From contig CAKMRJ010005634.1 in assembly GCA_928212115.1 (NCBI GenBank), positions 259,608,982-259,672,981 on the forward strand: a stretch of 64,000 nt of DNA, given 5' to 3'. The notes below the pieces were generated by a model, which had not been told where the DNA came from, searched no databases, and saw only the letters and a list, made by a program, of their open reading frames with translations. This document shows, piece by piece, positions 43,837 through 53,207 of this stretch (the stretch's first letter is position 1; every line of letters begins with the position of its first letter). Source of the stretch: Lactuca virosa. Its lineage: Eukaryota; Streptophyta; Magnoliopsida; Asterales; Asteraceae. The translations under genes and the position numbers were made by a program.

Positions 43837-45239
43837 GTTTTATGTTATTTGATATTAAGGTCGATGTTTATTGGTTGAGACTTTGATACTTTGTGAGTTC
43901 GATATTGGCGTTGAATCGTTCGAAAGTTATTGTTCATATTTAGAGCTTCGATACTCTTCGTATTCGACATTCTCGCTAAACCATACAGAAGAGTAAGGGC
44001 AACTATCGAAGTTTTGGTATAATTCTCATTTGATATTGTTATGTTTTTTATTTTTTTCCTTTTATTTCAAAAATAAAAAAACCAAAAAGATTATTTTTTA
44101 ATTTTGTATTTTTCTTTCAAAAATCAAAAATACCAAAAAGATTTTCTCTATTTTTGTCTTTTTCTTATTTTTCAAAAATCAAAAACATAAAAAACTTATT
44201 TTTTTTAATACTTTGTATTATAGCCTGGAACAAAGAAATTGATAGGTATATTGCTAAAAAATTTGTTTAACCCTTGACATTCTAAGTCTATACCAACTTA
44301 GAATTATGGTTATTCGAAAACTGTTTTATGATCAAATCTGTTGTCACCATGGATTTGTGGGAAACTAGTTGTCCATCTACGTATCTCATTTTCTTACACA
44401 ATTCACACACATAGACACAAAACCCATTAGATCTCTAGTCAAAACCAACTAGAACCGTGGTCTTGCCAAAACTCCGTGTTAATGATCTTGAATTCATTGT
44501 CACCATGACTTCAGTGAAACCTACCAAACAATACCTTTATTGAATTGACGATAAACAATTTATTACTCTAGATTTTAACCATGGAATTGATGGAAAAAAC
44601 TCTTTATGTTTCGCCATGCCTATGCATAATGTTCAAAATCTCATATTTCATTCATTTGCGAGATCTTAATGAAATTGACCACTACCAAGTCATTAGTTCC
44701 CAAGATATCCAATTTTGTTTCTTTCATGATATGGGATAAACATTTATAATCCTTTAGTTACTTAAATCTCTCTCATGATGATCACTCAAGGATTTTCATA
44801 CATATCAATACTCTTATGTTAAGTTGCATATATATTTGAAAACAAATCCTACCTTTGATACCTATGAAAATTGTCCCTTTGATACTTATCTATAAGTATT
44901 CGATTGTAATTCATGGGAAACCAAGCAAGCAGTTCGATATCTCTCTTGATGTGGAAGGAAGATAATCTTTTCCTGAGATCATATTGCTTTTATATCAAAT
45001 TTTATTTGATATCACAACTTTCCAAAAAAAGTTAAATTTGATTCTCACTTTTTCTTTGGCACATTATTGCACTAGAATCCTCGAGGTTTTAGGTAATACC
45101 AACTTGTATCAAGATTCTATATAATATGATTTATGATTCCATTTATTATTCTCATAAGTGGATGAGACCCTAACTTCGCTTTTTTAATAACAAAGTTTGG
45201 CTATTGTTAGATAATTAAACAATTGATTTTCGATGTTTG
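43837..45239 (+). other. AT-rich spacer after RNase H of E
   Basis: No continuous frame. TTCGATATT-type words near 43860-44040, then three 50-55-bp AT-rich repeats (TTTCAAAAATCAAAAA at 44065, 44115, 44170). Equivalent in place to the 17309-18365 spacer of B. Confidence 0.5.
44065..44220. repeat. Three short AT-rich repeats
   Basis: TTTCAAAAATcAAAAA...CAAAAAGATT units at 44065, 44115 and 44170. Confidence 0.7.
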
Positions 45240-46675
45240 TAACAAAGAGATGTGACCATTATATTGATGGTGTCAGCCTACTGTTTCTATCTCTTCTTTC
45301 GATGGAAAATACTTATTACTATTACATGTGGCAAGTTTATATTACAATCTCAAGGTCGATTATGCTTCACTTCTTTGGGATGAGTTCACTATGTATAAAA
45401 ATCATTCGAAGAAGGAGAATGAGAATGCGAGTGCGAGGTTTTGGAGATTGATTTTGAATGAAGCATATTAACAGGAAGGGATTTAGTTCCAACAAATGTC
45501 GAAGTTGTTGAGTTTTTTACTCTTCAAATTCCAAAGGCGTTGGATGATACCCAAACGATTTTCCTTCTATTGGAAGGACTTCGGAAGCCATGTTATGTTT
45601 GGTTTCTGTATCGAACCCTGTATTGATTCGATATCGGGAGATGATGGTTGATGTTTCTCATGCTCCTACTCCAAAGAAAACTAATAAGAAATTGAAGGGA
45701 GTGGTTAGTTAAGAACCAACAGGTGATGCTTAAACATAGAAGAAACAAAAATAAGCTGGAGTCTTAAAACGTTTTCATGGACAGAGTTAGCTACACATCC
45801 ATTAACTCAAAGAATCAAGAAGATGATTGTCGAAACATATAATGTTATTCATGTTGCTACAGAGGAGAATGAGGAAATTGATACAGAAGACATGACTCAA
45901 GTTCAATCTTCGTAGTATTCAAGGGAAGAAGATGTTGATGATGTTGATCAGTTGGTAATTGAGGTGTTTTCATCTGATCCTACTCATGTTTCACCACAAA
46001 GGGTTGCCACTGTCAAATATCATGTAAAGGATATGCGCAAGATATCCCTAGGAACACATCTAATATGGACATAAATATCACAACCATTGAAACAACAACT
46101 TCAGTACCATCTATAAATCTTATATCAATGATTGTAACTCCACCATAGGTTTCCAATATCGAATCCAATACAGAGGAGGTTGGAAATCTATACATCCCTG
46201 AGAACACATCTAATAAGTACTCTAATGTCAACATTAGTGTGATCCATTCTGTTGATCCTTCTAGTTTACTTCCGCCACCTACTTCACTAATTCTTACTTC
46301 TCTTGTAAATACTTCTTCTGTTCCATCTCATGCACCTACTTTTGATGACATTCTTCAACAACATATCTCAATCCACTAATCCTACACATGATCATGAAAA
46401 TGATGGTTCTCTAAAATTTGATGACGAAGATGAGGATTTTGATTTTGGTGCTATTACTTTTGATCCTGATGAAGATGATGTCGAAGATGAAGATATTATG
46501 TCAAGGAAGCAGTATAAGATCTTGAATTACAAGATGAATACGATTTTATAGTTTCTCAATGATTTATATTCAAATTCCTCTTCATTTTTCAATAAAGAAG
46601 ATATGGCTTCCTTGTTGTTGTTGTTGTCTCAAGAGTCAAAGTTAAAAGGGTTAATGAAAGAATCTATGATAGATA
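45240..46675 (+). pseudogene. Accessory 3' protein of E, N-terminal part
   Basis: Recognised by YNLKVDYASLLWDEF and ENASARFWRLILNEA (45340-45455), matching LPEVLWQDF...SPRFWALTL of B in spacing and aromatic residues. Then a Thr/Ser-rich linker with many stops, and an acidic run DDEDEDFDFGAITFDPDEDD (46421-46480), followed by IMSRKQYKILNYKMNTIL, which recurs in J (IMSGTQYKVLSLKLKMIL). F is inserted right after. Not a chance frame, since three elements share it; function unknown. Confidence 0.65.
46671..46675. repeat. Left target-site duplicate of F
   Basis: agata, identical to 48898-48902. Confidence 0.93.
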
Positions 46676-46743
46676 TGTAGCACCTGGTTCTTGGTACGTA
46701 TCCTTTCATTTAATCTTTTAATAATTTGCATTTTTGGCCTTGA

Positions 46744-47870
46744 ACTCGGCGAGTCGAAGGATTAACTCGCCGAGTAGAAGCAAGAAAGATCGCGGGTCTT
46801 AAGTGATGGACTCGCCGAGTCGGTTCCTGGACTCGGCGAGTAGACCCTGTTTGAACAAAAACCCTAATCCAGGGGTGTGCACCCTATTTAAACAACTTAA
46901 CTCGGCCTCCTTCGTCCCATTTACTCCCAGAAGACCCCCATAGCAAGCCCTAGCCGTTATTGAGGAATTTTAAGGCATTTGGAGTGATCTTGGTGATTTT
47001 GTGGTTCAAGGAAGAAGGAAAAGCTTGAAGGATCAAGAGGAGGCTTGAGGGATTCAGTTGTGACCATCATTTGCAGTCTTCAGAAGGTATAAAGTCTATA
47101 CCTTGCTCTTTCATTTGTTAGATCCCTCTTTGGGAAGATTTAGGGCTTTTATGAGCCATTTTGGTAGCCAACCATGTTTGCAAACGTGGTTGGGGGTTTA
47201 AGCTTCTGAATCACATCATGAAAGGAGTCACTAGGCAGATTTGGGTTGCTTTTGCACCCATGAAAGGTTCCATGTGCCATATGAGCTTGTTTTATGTCCT
47301 TTTGAGCTCAAAGTCCCATGCAAGCACGTAAAGGTTGTAACTTTACGTGCTAGATCGATTGTAGAAGCTTGGATCTATCTTTTGATCAAAGGATGTACAT
47401 CAGAAAGCAAAGATTTAGGGTATGGACGTGACCAACTCGGCGAGTCCATTATTGGACTCGGCGAGTCTAAGGGTTTTGCCCTTTCTGTTGAGGGTCAAAA
47501 GAACCCAGTTGAGTGTGGAAAGGTTTCAAAGGGGTCCCAGGGAGTGACCCAACGTTCTGGACTAAGCCATTATTCTAGAAGTTCATGGAACTCGGCGAGT
47601 GCATGAACGGACTCGGTGAGTCCAAGGCAATCTCCTTAGAACTCGGCGAGTTGTTCATCAACTCGGCGAGTTGAGGATAGAAGTTGTTCATCAGATGAAG
47701 GTGAACACGACGAGTTGTTCATCAACTCGGCGTGTCGGATGAGTTTTCATGTGGAGTTCGAATGGGAGAGGAACTCGTTGAGTTGACGGCTCAACTCGAC
47801 GAGTAGGTGCACGGATGAGGACGAGTAGAGAGTGGGGGACTCGACGAGTTGACGGCCCAACTCGGCGAGT
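46744..47870. promoter_or_regulatory. Eight pairs of ACTCGnCGAGT palindromes in F
   Basis: Starts: 46744/46765, 46810/46831, 47435/47456, 47590/47611, 47641/47661, 47705/47725, 47773/47794, 47839/47860. Six pairs are 21 bp apart and two are 20. The first two are upstream of the TATA box, the others downstream. Confidence 0.88.
46883..46892 (+). promoter_or_regulatory. TATA-like box of F
   Basis: CCTATTTAAA, same context as in the G1 LTR. Confidence 0.6.
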
Positions 47871-48062
47871 TGGGTCAACTGGAAGTTGACTTTGACTTTG
47901 ACTTTGACTTTGACTTGACTTGGTTGGGGGTAAAATGGTCATTTTACCCTAAGTATAGAGATCAGTTCCTAACTGAGTATTGTGGGGTTGTAGCCGGAGG
48001 ATTTCCGGAGCAGCAGCGGACAGAGGTTTCCCGCACAGATTATCAGCGACTACTTGTACGAG

Positions 48063-48646
48063 GTGAGTTACCTTCCAGTAGCGGTGGGTCTACGGCCACA
48101 ATGCCGACCCACCAGTAGGAGTTGTATGTTGGATGATTGTCTTTGTGATATCATCTAGGTTTGCTACTACCTGATATGTTATGTGCTAGTATGATATGAT
48201 GTTATATGCTAGTAGCAGTAGGGGAGATAGTCCCTAGGATTTCCGGTCGATAGGGCCGAAAGGGGTAGTCATACCCAGTCATGTTAGACAGATTATGGTT
48301 ATGTGATATATGTTATGTGGTAGTAGTAGAAGGGTGAAATAGTCCCCAGTATCCGGTCGAAAGGACCGAAGGGGAGGCCAACACCCAGATATGCTAGGCA
48401 GTATCCGGTCAAAAGGACCGAAGGGGAGGCCAGCACCCAGATATGTTGGGCAGTATCCGGTCGAAAGGACCGAAGGGGAGGCCAGCACCCAGTTATGTTG
48501 GGCAGTATCCGGTCGAAAGGACCGAAGGGGTAGGTCGGGCACCCAGATATGCCTGACAGTATCTGTATGTTATGTGATTGTATGGTATGTGGTACGATGG
48601 GGGAACTCACTAAGCTTCGTGCTTACAGTTTACAGTTTTGTTTTAG
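48063..48646 (+). other. Intron-like block in F
   Basis: Donor GAG/GTGAGT at 48060-48068, acceptor TGTTTTAG/GTACCTC ending at 48646 (584 bp). Hairpin GGTGGGTC...GACCCACC at 48083-48113 (8-bp stem), minisatellite, and GGGGAACTCACTAAGC near 48600. Confidence 0.5.
48349..48558. repeat. 52-bp minisatellite in F
   Basis: GTATCCGGTCGAAAGGACCG units start at 48349, 48401, 48453, 48505, with a decayed unit at 48239. Each contains the inverted repeat CCGGTCnAAAGGACCG. Confidence 0.9.
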
Positions 48647-48897
48647 GTACCTCTTCAGCGAAGGGGAAGGAGCTGGCGCGGTAGCGGCACATCATACACA
48701 CACACACATTGGTTTTCCGCACTATGAGATGTTCTGGGATTGTACTCTGACATTATTATTATTATTTTATATGATTTGGTTTCAGACATAAGATATATTT
48801 TATGAGATGATATGATCGGATGATGTTTTACTACAAACGTTTTGCAAACCATTTATTTTAAACGAAATTTTTGGGCGTAAAAAATTGGGTCGTTACA

Positions 48898-48902
48898 AGA
48901 TA
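48898..48902. repeat. Right target-site duplicate of F
   Basis: agata, partner of 46671-46675. Confidence 0.93.
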
Positions 48903-50545
48903 TACATGGCAGACTTGAAGATAACTTGTGGTCTTTCAAGTTTGAAATATCTGAAGAGAAAAATGTTGCAAAGGAGTGACATAAGTTAACTGAGAAGGAC
49001 TTATCAACCTTAAAGGAGTCAAACGAATTGAAGGTTCAATGATTTTATGATCTTATTACATCATAGGTTAAGAAGATTGGGATTTATTTTCTAGTGTTCA
49101 GAGGAATGTTGATGTTATGATATCGATTGTGAAGACATTGTTGGAGGATGTTTGAGCCTTCAATGCCGAATACAGGGTTGAGTTGGAGAAGAAGAATGGT
49201 TATGTAATGCAATTTTCATATGATTTGAGACTTCTCTCAATTCTTTTCAAGAGCAACTCTCCAAGTATGCAAACAGTTTGTCATCTTCGATGTCTAATGC
49301 TCAACTTTCAAAAGCTTTATCTTAGATAGGGATGAGTTTTAAAACTCATCTTTCACTCATTTTAGACTTGGTGGTAAGGCTTCCCACGAATGCTCTACGT
49401 GCTTCACAAGTGTCACAAAAGGGAGATAAAGGAGCTTCAAAAAAAATAGGAGGAGAAAAAGATAAAGGGAAAGTGGTTGGAATGGTCTTTTCTCATTCAA
49501 TTCCAATTCCAAATCCAAGCAAGCATGTTCAAACATAGGCGACAACTGTAACTTCTAGTTCAGTTGTAACTCAAAATATCGAGGTTGATTTGAGTAAGCC
49601 CTAGTCGAAGAAGGGGATAATTATCAACGAAGGTAGTTAGTCGATAGTGAAGCCAACAAGTGTAGTGAACAAAGATAGAGGCGAAGGTGTTAATAATTCT
49701 GACGAAGAAAAGAAAAGATTGAAAGAGTTGGAGATTCAGAAGCTTAAACAGTTGAATAACTTCTTGAGACATAGAGAAAATGATCCACCAGGTATGAATA
49801 AGGGTGAAGTTAACAAAACCTGGAACTAGGAAACAATCGAATCAATGGCATTTAGAGAAGCTGATGCATTTGAGAAAAAGCCAAAGTCAAGCTTGGCAAT
49901 TGAGAATTCGCCATTTCAACAACTTGATTTTCCTTGTAATCCTACGATGTTCACATTTCCTCAATTAAAGTAGGCTGATAATTTTCAAGAAGATGAAGCT
50001 TTCAAGAGTGTCAAAATGAGGTTTGATGCTGTTCTTGGGAAGAAGGAGGAAGAAATTTGGTCTCTAAAGAAAATTATGAAGCTTATTTCAATATAGAAGG
50101 ATGTAGAGTTTGAGAATCTCCTTCAAAATTATCGCTACAAGGTCATCAATAGTGATCATAGTGTGTGCGAATTTACCATAACATATTTTCCTCTGATGAA
50201 TTTGAATAATCTTATCACCTCGGCATATCTTATCAATTACTCTTGATGACAAGGAAGTTATTGATAAAAGAACATATATTCTGGGATATGCTCATGTGAA
50301 GAGCTTCATATACTAGTATCTTGCATATCAGGGTTTAACTAGCTTCGAGATTACGAAATCATACCACAAGCATGGGAAGAATCCAAATGCAAAATTGGAT
50401 GGTGTTGAACTTGAGCAGTATGATGATGGAGATATAATTTTGAAACCATTTGGTATTGTGTTTCGAGGGAAGAAGGTGAAGGGTGTACAAAAGAAGCATT
50501 TCTTTTACATTGATGTGATATGTATTCGACTACAAACTTAACAAA
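48903..50545 (+). pseudogene. Accessory 3' protein of E, C-terminal part
   Basis: Broken frames: charged helical segments (LEDNLWSFKFEISEEK), LPTNALRASQVSQKGDKGAS (49377), EEKKRLKELEIQKLKQLNNF (49705, coiled coil), AIENSPFQQLDFPCNPTMF (about 49900-49955) and YFPLMNLNNLITSA (50185-50230). These recur in the same order in J (RPTNAP..., LIENSNLNQLDLPFNPLTYKFP) and, for the last motif, in B (DADFPSMNPNDILTLA). Many stops. Confidence 0.65.
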
Positions 50546-51060
50546 CATTTTCTTAGAATAGAAAAGTGCAAGAATAATACAGATGGAGATAGGTTGGAGA
50601 TAAGGAAGGTTGTTTTCTCATATTTGGAGATTCGAAAGACACTGATGGAAGCTGTGAAGACACTTCCTACAATTTGAAGACTTGAATATTCTTCACAAAT
50701 GGGGATAACGTGGAGTACAAGTAGTTATGAATATATTCTCTATCAAATTCTTATTGTCTTAGTGTCAAATATTTGTTTTGTAATCTATATCAAAGGTTAC
50801 GCATCTTCAATATATCTATGTATATCAGAGAGCACATTTGTAGTTTCACTTTGATCTTGAAGTCTCTCTGTACATTGTGTAGTATGTTGAGGGCACTATA
50901 AATAATGTTGTAGTCTAGGTTATGAAGAGCGCTTTTCCAGAACTCATTTCATACTTTGTAACCTGACTATTTCCGGACTAATCAAGAGCTTAAACATAAT
51001 TATTTACTTCTCGTGTTCATTTACTTTGACTGAAATCATTACTTTATTGAATTCTTAACT
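50546..51060 (+). repeat. Probable decayed 3' LTR of E
   Basis: Follows the accessory region: a purine stretch AAATGGGGATA (50697-50707), ACTATAAATAATG TATA-like box at about 50893, then an AT-rich end before J coding sequence starts at 51066. Resembles the B LTR in layout only; boundaries uncertain. Confidence 0.4.
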
Positions 51061-51065
51061 AATCA

Positions 51066-51250
51066 GGTATCATTTCTTAAAAGACAATGTCTTAAATGTT
51101 GAAATTGAACTCATCTTTGTTCCATCAACTGAAGAAATTATCAATGTTTTCACAAAATCTCTAGATGAAATGGAATTTATCAGTTTTCTAAACATGATGT
51201 GAATGATGAACCCGAATCCTGCTTTCCTTAACACAGTCCATAGAATTGTT
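51066..51250 (+). pseudogene. RNase H C-terminal fragment of J
   Basis: RYHFLKDNVLNVEIELIFVP, then STEEIINVFTKSLDEMEF and ISFLNMM. Parallels the end of B RNase H (RYHFIKDHVLNGNIKLIF, DVFTKALDE) and of E. Only the last 60 residues remain. Confidence 0.8.
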
Positions 51251-51508
51251 GATTTTTTTTGTCTATCCATAGTACTCTAGACTGCGCCAGGTAGTATTGA
51301 TCACTGCTTGTTAACTATTATCAATCAGCAACTATGAATATTACTACATATCATCATTTTTATATTTCCATAGTCCTGTCTGAATTTTCTTTTCACAATT
51401 TTAAATCTTACATCTGTAATGAAGTTCATATGTTGACTCTGTACACCCATCCACATTCATTTAATTATGTACTGCTGATTTGGTTACCACGGTTGGGAAT
51501 AATCTATG

Positions 51509-51804
51509 TTAGGGATGAGCATGGGACGGAACCAGTACCAACCGGTACCATTCCTGATTTCCTAAAAACTGAATTTGATCAAAAGTCTATCTCGAGTACT
51601 AAACCGAATTAACATTATTGGTACTGGTACCGAGAATGGTACCGGTGTTCAGTACTAGTACTGGTACCGATGGTACCGAATCCCGAATATTATGATTTTA
51701 GAGTACTGAGTACCGTCCCATATTTTAAAATTTGGTAAGGTTCGAAACTGGTTCTGGTATGGTACCGGTACGGAATCGAGATTTGGTACAACTTGTTCAT
51801 CCCC
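51509..51804. mobile_element. Small hAT-like non-autonomous element
   Basis: About 296 bp. Imperfect terminal inverted repeats AGGGATGAGCA / GGGGATGAACA, flanked by aatctatg (51501-51508) and aatctacg (51805-51812), a 7-of-8 match as expected for the 8-bp duplication of hAT elements. Interior is made of GGTACCGGTACC-like words (51530-51780). No coding capacity. The left end has two extra bases (tt) between duplicate and repeat. Confidence 0.6.
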
Positions 51805-51849
51805 AATCTACGGATGACAATGTTTTATATGTTATTTAAATTTCCTCTT

Positions 51850-53207
51850 CTCAAAAGATTGTTTTTTATTAAATAGGGCATTTTAAAAAAGAGGGTGATA
51901 ACGATGCATATACTTTTACATCATTCTCTTTCGAAGCTACAAATGAAGATGTTGAAAGATAACGCAATAATGTCTGGCACACAATACAAAGTTCTGAGCT
52001 TGAAATTGAAGATGATTTTGAACTTTGTCTATGGTTCTTCTACCAAACATGGTCCTTCTTCAGATGATGATAAGCTTATAAAGTAATCTTTATTTGACAA
52101 AAATGATTCAGACTTGAAAACTCTATTGAAAGAAATTTGTGCTTTCAATAATGAGGATACAAAAGATTTCATGAAGAAAAAGGAAGAATGGATGCAAAAA
52201 ATGACAAATTACAAGTTGAAGTTTGTAGTCCTTGAAAAGCAAGTTATTTCAAATTTCGATCTCAATTTCTAGATGACAATTGAAGCCTAGATGTCAAAAG
52301 GAATTGAGAAAGTGAATCAATCCTTCATAAGTCAACTCAAACCTATTGTACAATTGGTTTCCAAACGACCCACGAATGCTCCAAAGGTTCCTTCGCAACC
52401 TTTGTCACAAGGAGGAGAAATGGTAAAACCCTTATGGATGAATATTAACTTTTTCCGACCATTCGGTTCAAGGGCGGGTAACGCTTTTCAAAAAAGAAGG
52501 TTAAGTTATTAGACTATTTGGTTTTGGTATAATCAAACCAATTACTATAACATTGCAATTTAAAATAGTTCCAATTCAAACTACAACAACAACAACAACC
52601 ACAACTATTACTGCTAGTACAGTTGGATCAAATTCTGATGAGGTGGATGCTACATTGTTGAATCCTTCTAAAGGATTTATTATTAATACATATGATACTT
52701 TGAAAAAGACAAACATTGATGAAAATTTTAATAAGAGAAGGGTTAAGGAAATTTCATTGTCGAAGTAAGATTTGAAAAAGAAAATGATAAAAAATTGAAA
52801 GAATGAGACAAATGAGTGGTGTTTTTCGCAGAATAGAACAAGTATCGAAAGATATTAATACGGGGAATGTTAATAAAGTGTGGAATGTACAGATGATTGA
52901 AGATGTTGCTTTTAGAGACATTGATTTCTTTAAGAATATGCCTAAGAAGAGGTATTTGATTGAAAACTCCAATTTGAATCAACTTGATTTACCATTCAAT
53001 CCACTTACTTATAAATTCCCATAGTTTTCATTAAAGAATAAAATGGAATTACATGATAGTGTCAAGGATTTGTAGATTAGATTTCATGTTGTTTTAGCAA
53101 ATGATGAAGAATAAGAAGTGTGGTCTTCAAATAAGATTGTCAAGATTCTGTCAATAGCAAAGGAGCTTTATTTTGAGAATGCACTGCAACAAATTAAGTA
53201 TGACATC
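51850..53207 (+). pseudogene. Accessory 3' protein fragment of J
   Basis: IMSGTQYKVLSLKLKMIL (51968-52020), LKTLLKEICAFNNEDTKDFM (52118), RPTNAPKVPSQPLSQGG (52368), SGVFRRIEQVSKDINTGNVN and LIENSNLNQLDLPFNPLTYK (52950-53020), in the order of E. Stops and frame changes throughout. It ends where K is inserted (EALQQIKYDI-like end at 53207). Confidence 0.65.

Larger units (their letters stand above)
46676..48897 (+). mobile_element. Solo LTR F (2.2 kb), gypsy-type
   Basis: TGTAGCACCTGG...GGGTCGTTACA, with perfect 5-bp duplication, no internal region and no second copy in the window: a solo LTR. Parts in order: two ACTCGnCGAGT pairs, TATA box, pyrimidine-rich start, six more palindrome pairs, a TTGACT microsatellite (47885-47917), intron-like block with hairpin and 52-bp minisatellite, CACTAAGCTTCGTGCTTA, end. 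It is unrelated in most sequence to G1 and H but shares their architecture. Confidence 0.88.
39291..51060 (+). mobile_element. SIRE-like Ty1/copia element E, decayed, interrupted by F
   Basis: Plus strand: gag remnants, PR, IN, RT, RH (to 43836), an AT-rich spacer and then a second reading frame region (about 45240-50545) homologous in motifs to the accessory frame of B, ending in a probable LTR. Solo LTR F interrupts the accessory region. Every domain has stops or frameshifts. The 5' LTR is missing. Confidence 0.75.
51061..53207 (+). mobile_element. SIRE-like copia remnant J, cut by K
   Basis: An RNase H C-terminus (51066-51250), a short interval carrying a hAT-like insert, and a part of the accessory protein (51850-53207). 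Most of pol is missing. K begins at 53208, directly after accessory-frame sequence. Confidence 0.6.

Noticed and set aside
48349..48558. Regular 52-bp repeats that could suggest a CRISPR array
   Set aside because: No alternation of constant repeat and unique spacer; whole units are alike, no cas genes, and the locus is inside a plant LTR.
48391..48684. 97-codon frame over the F minisatellite
   Set aside because: Caused by the 52-bp repeats and LTR end sequence; no domain and no conservation argument.
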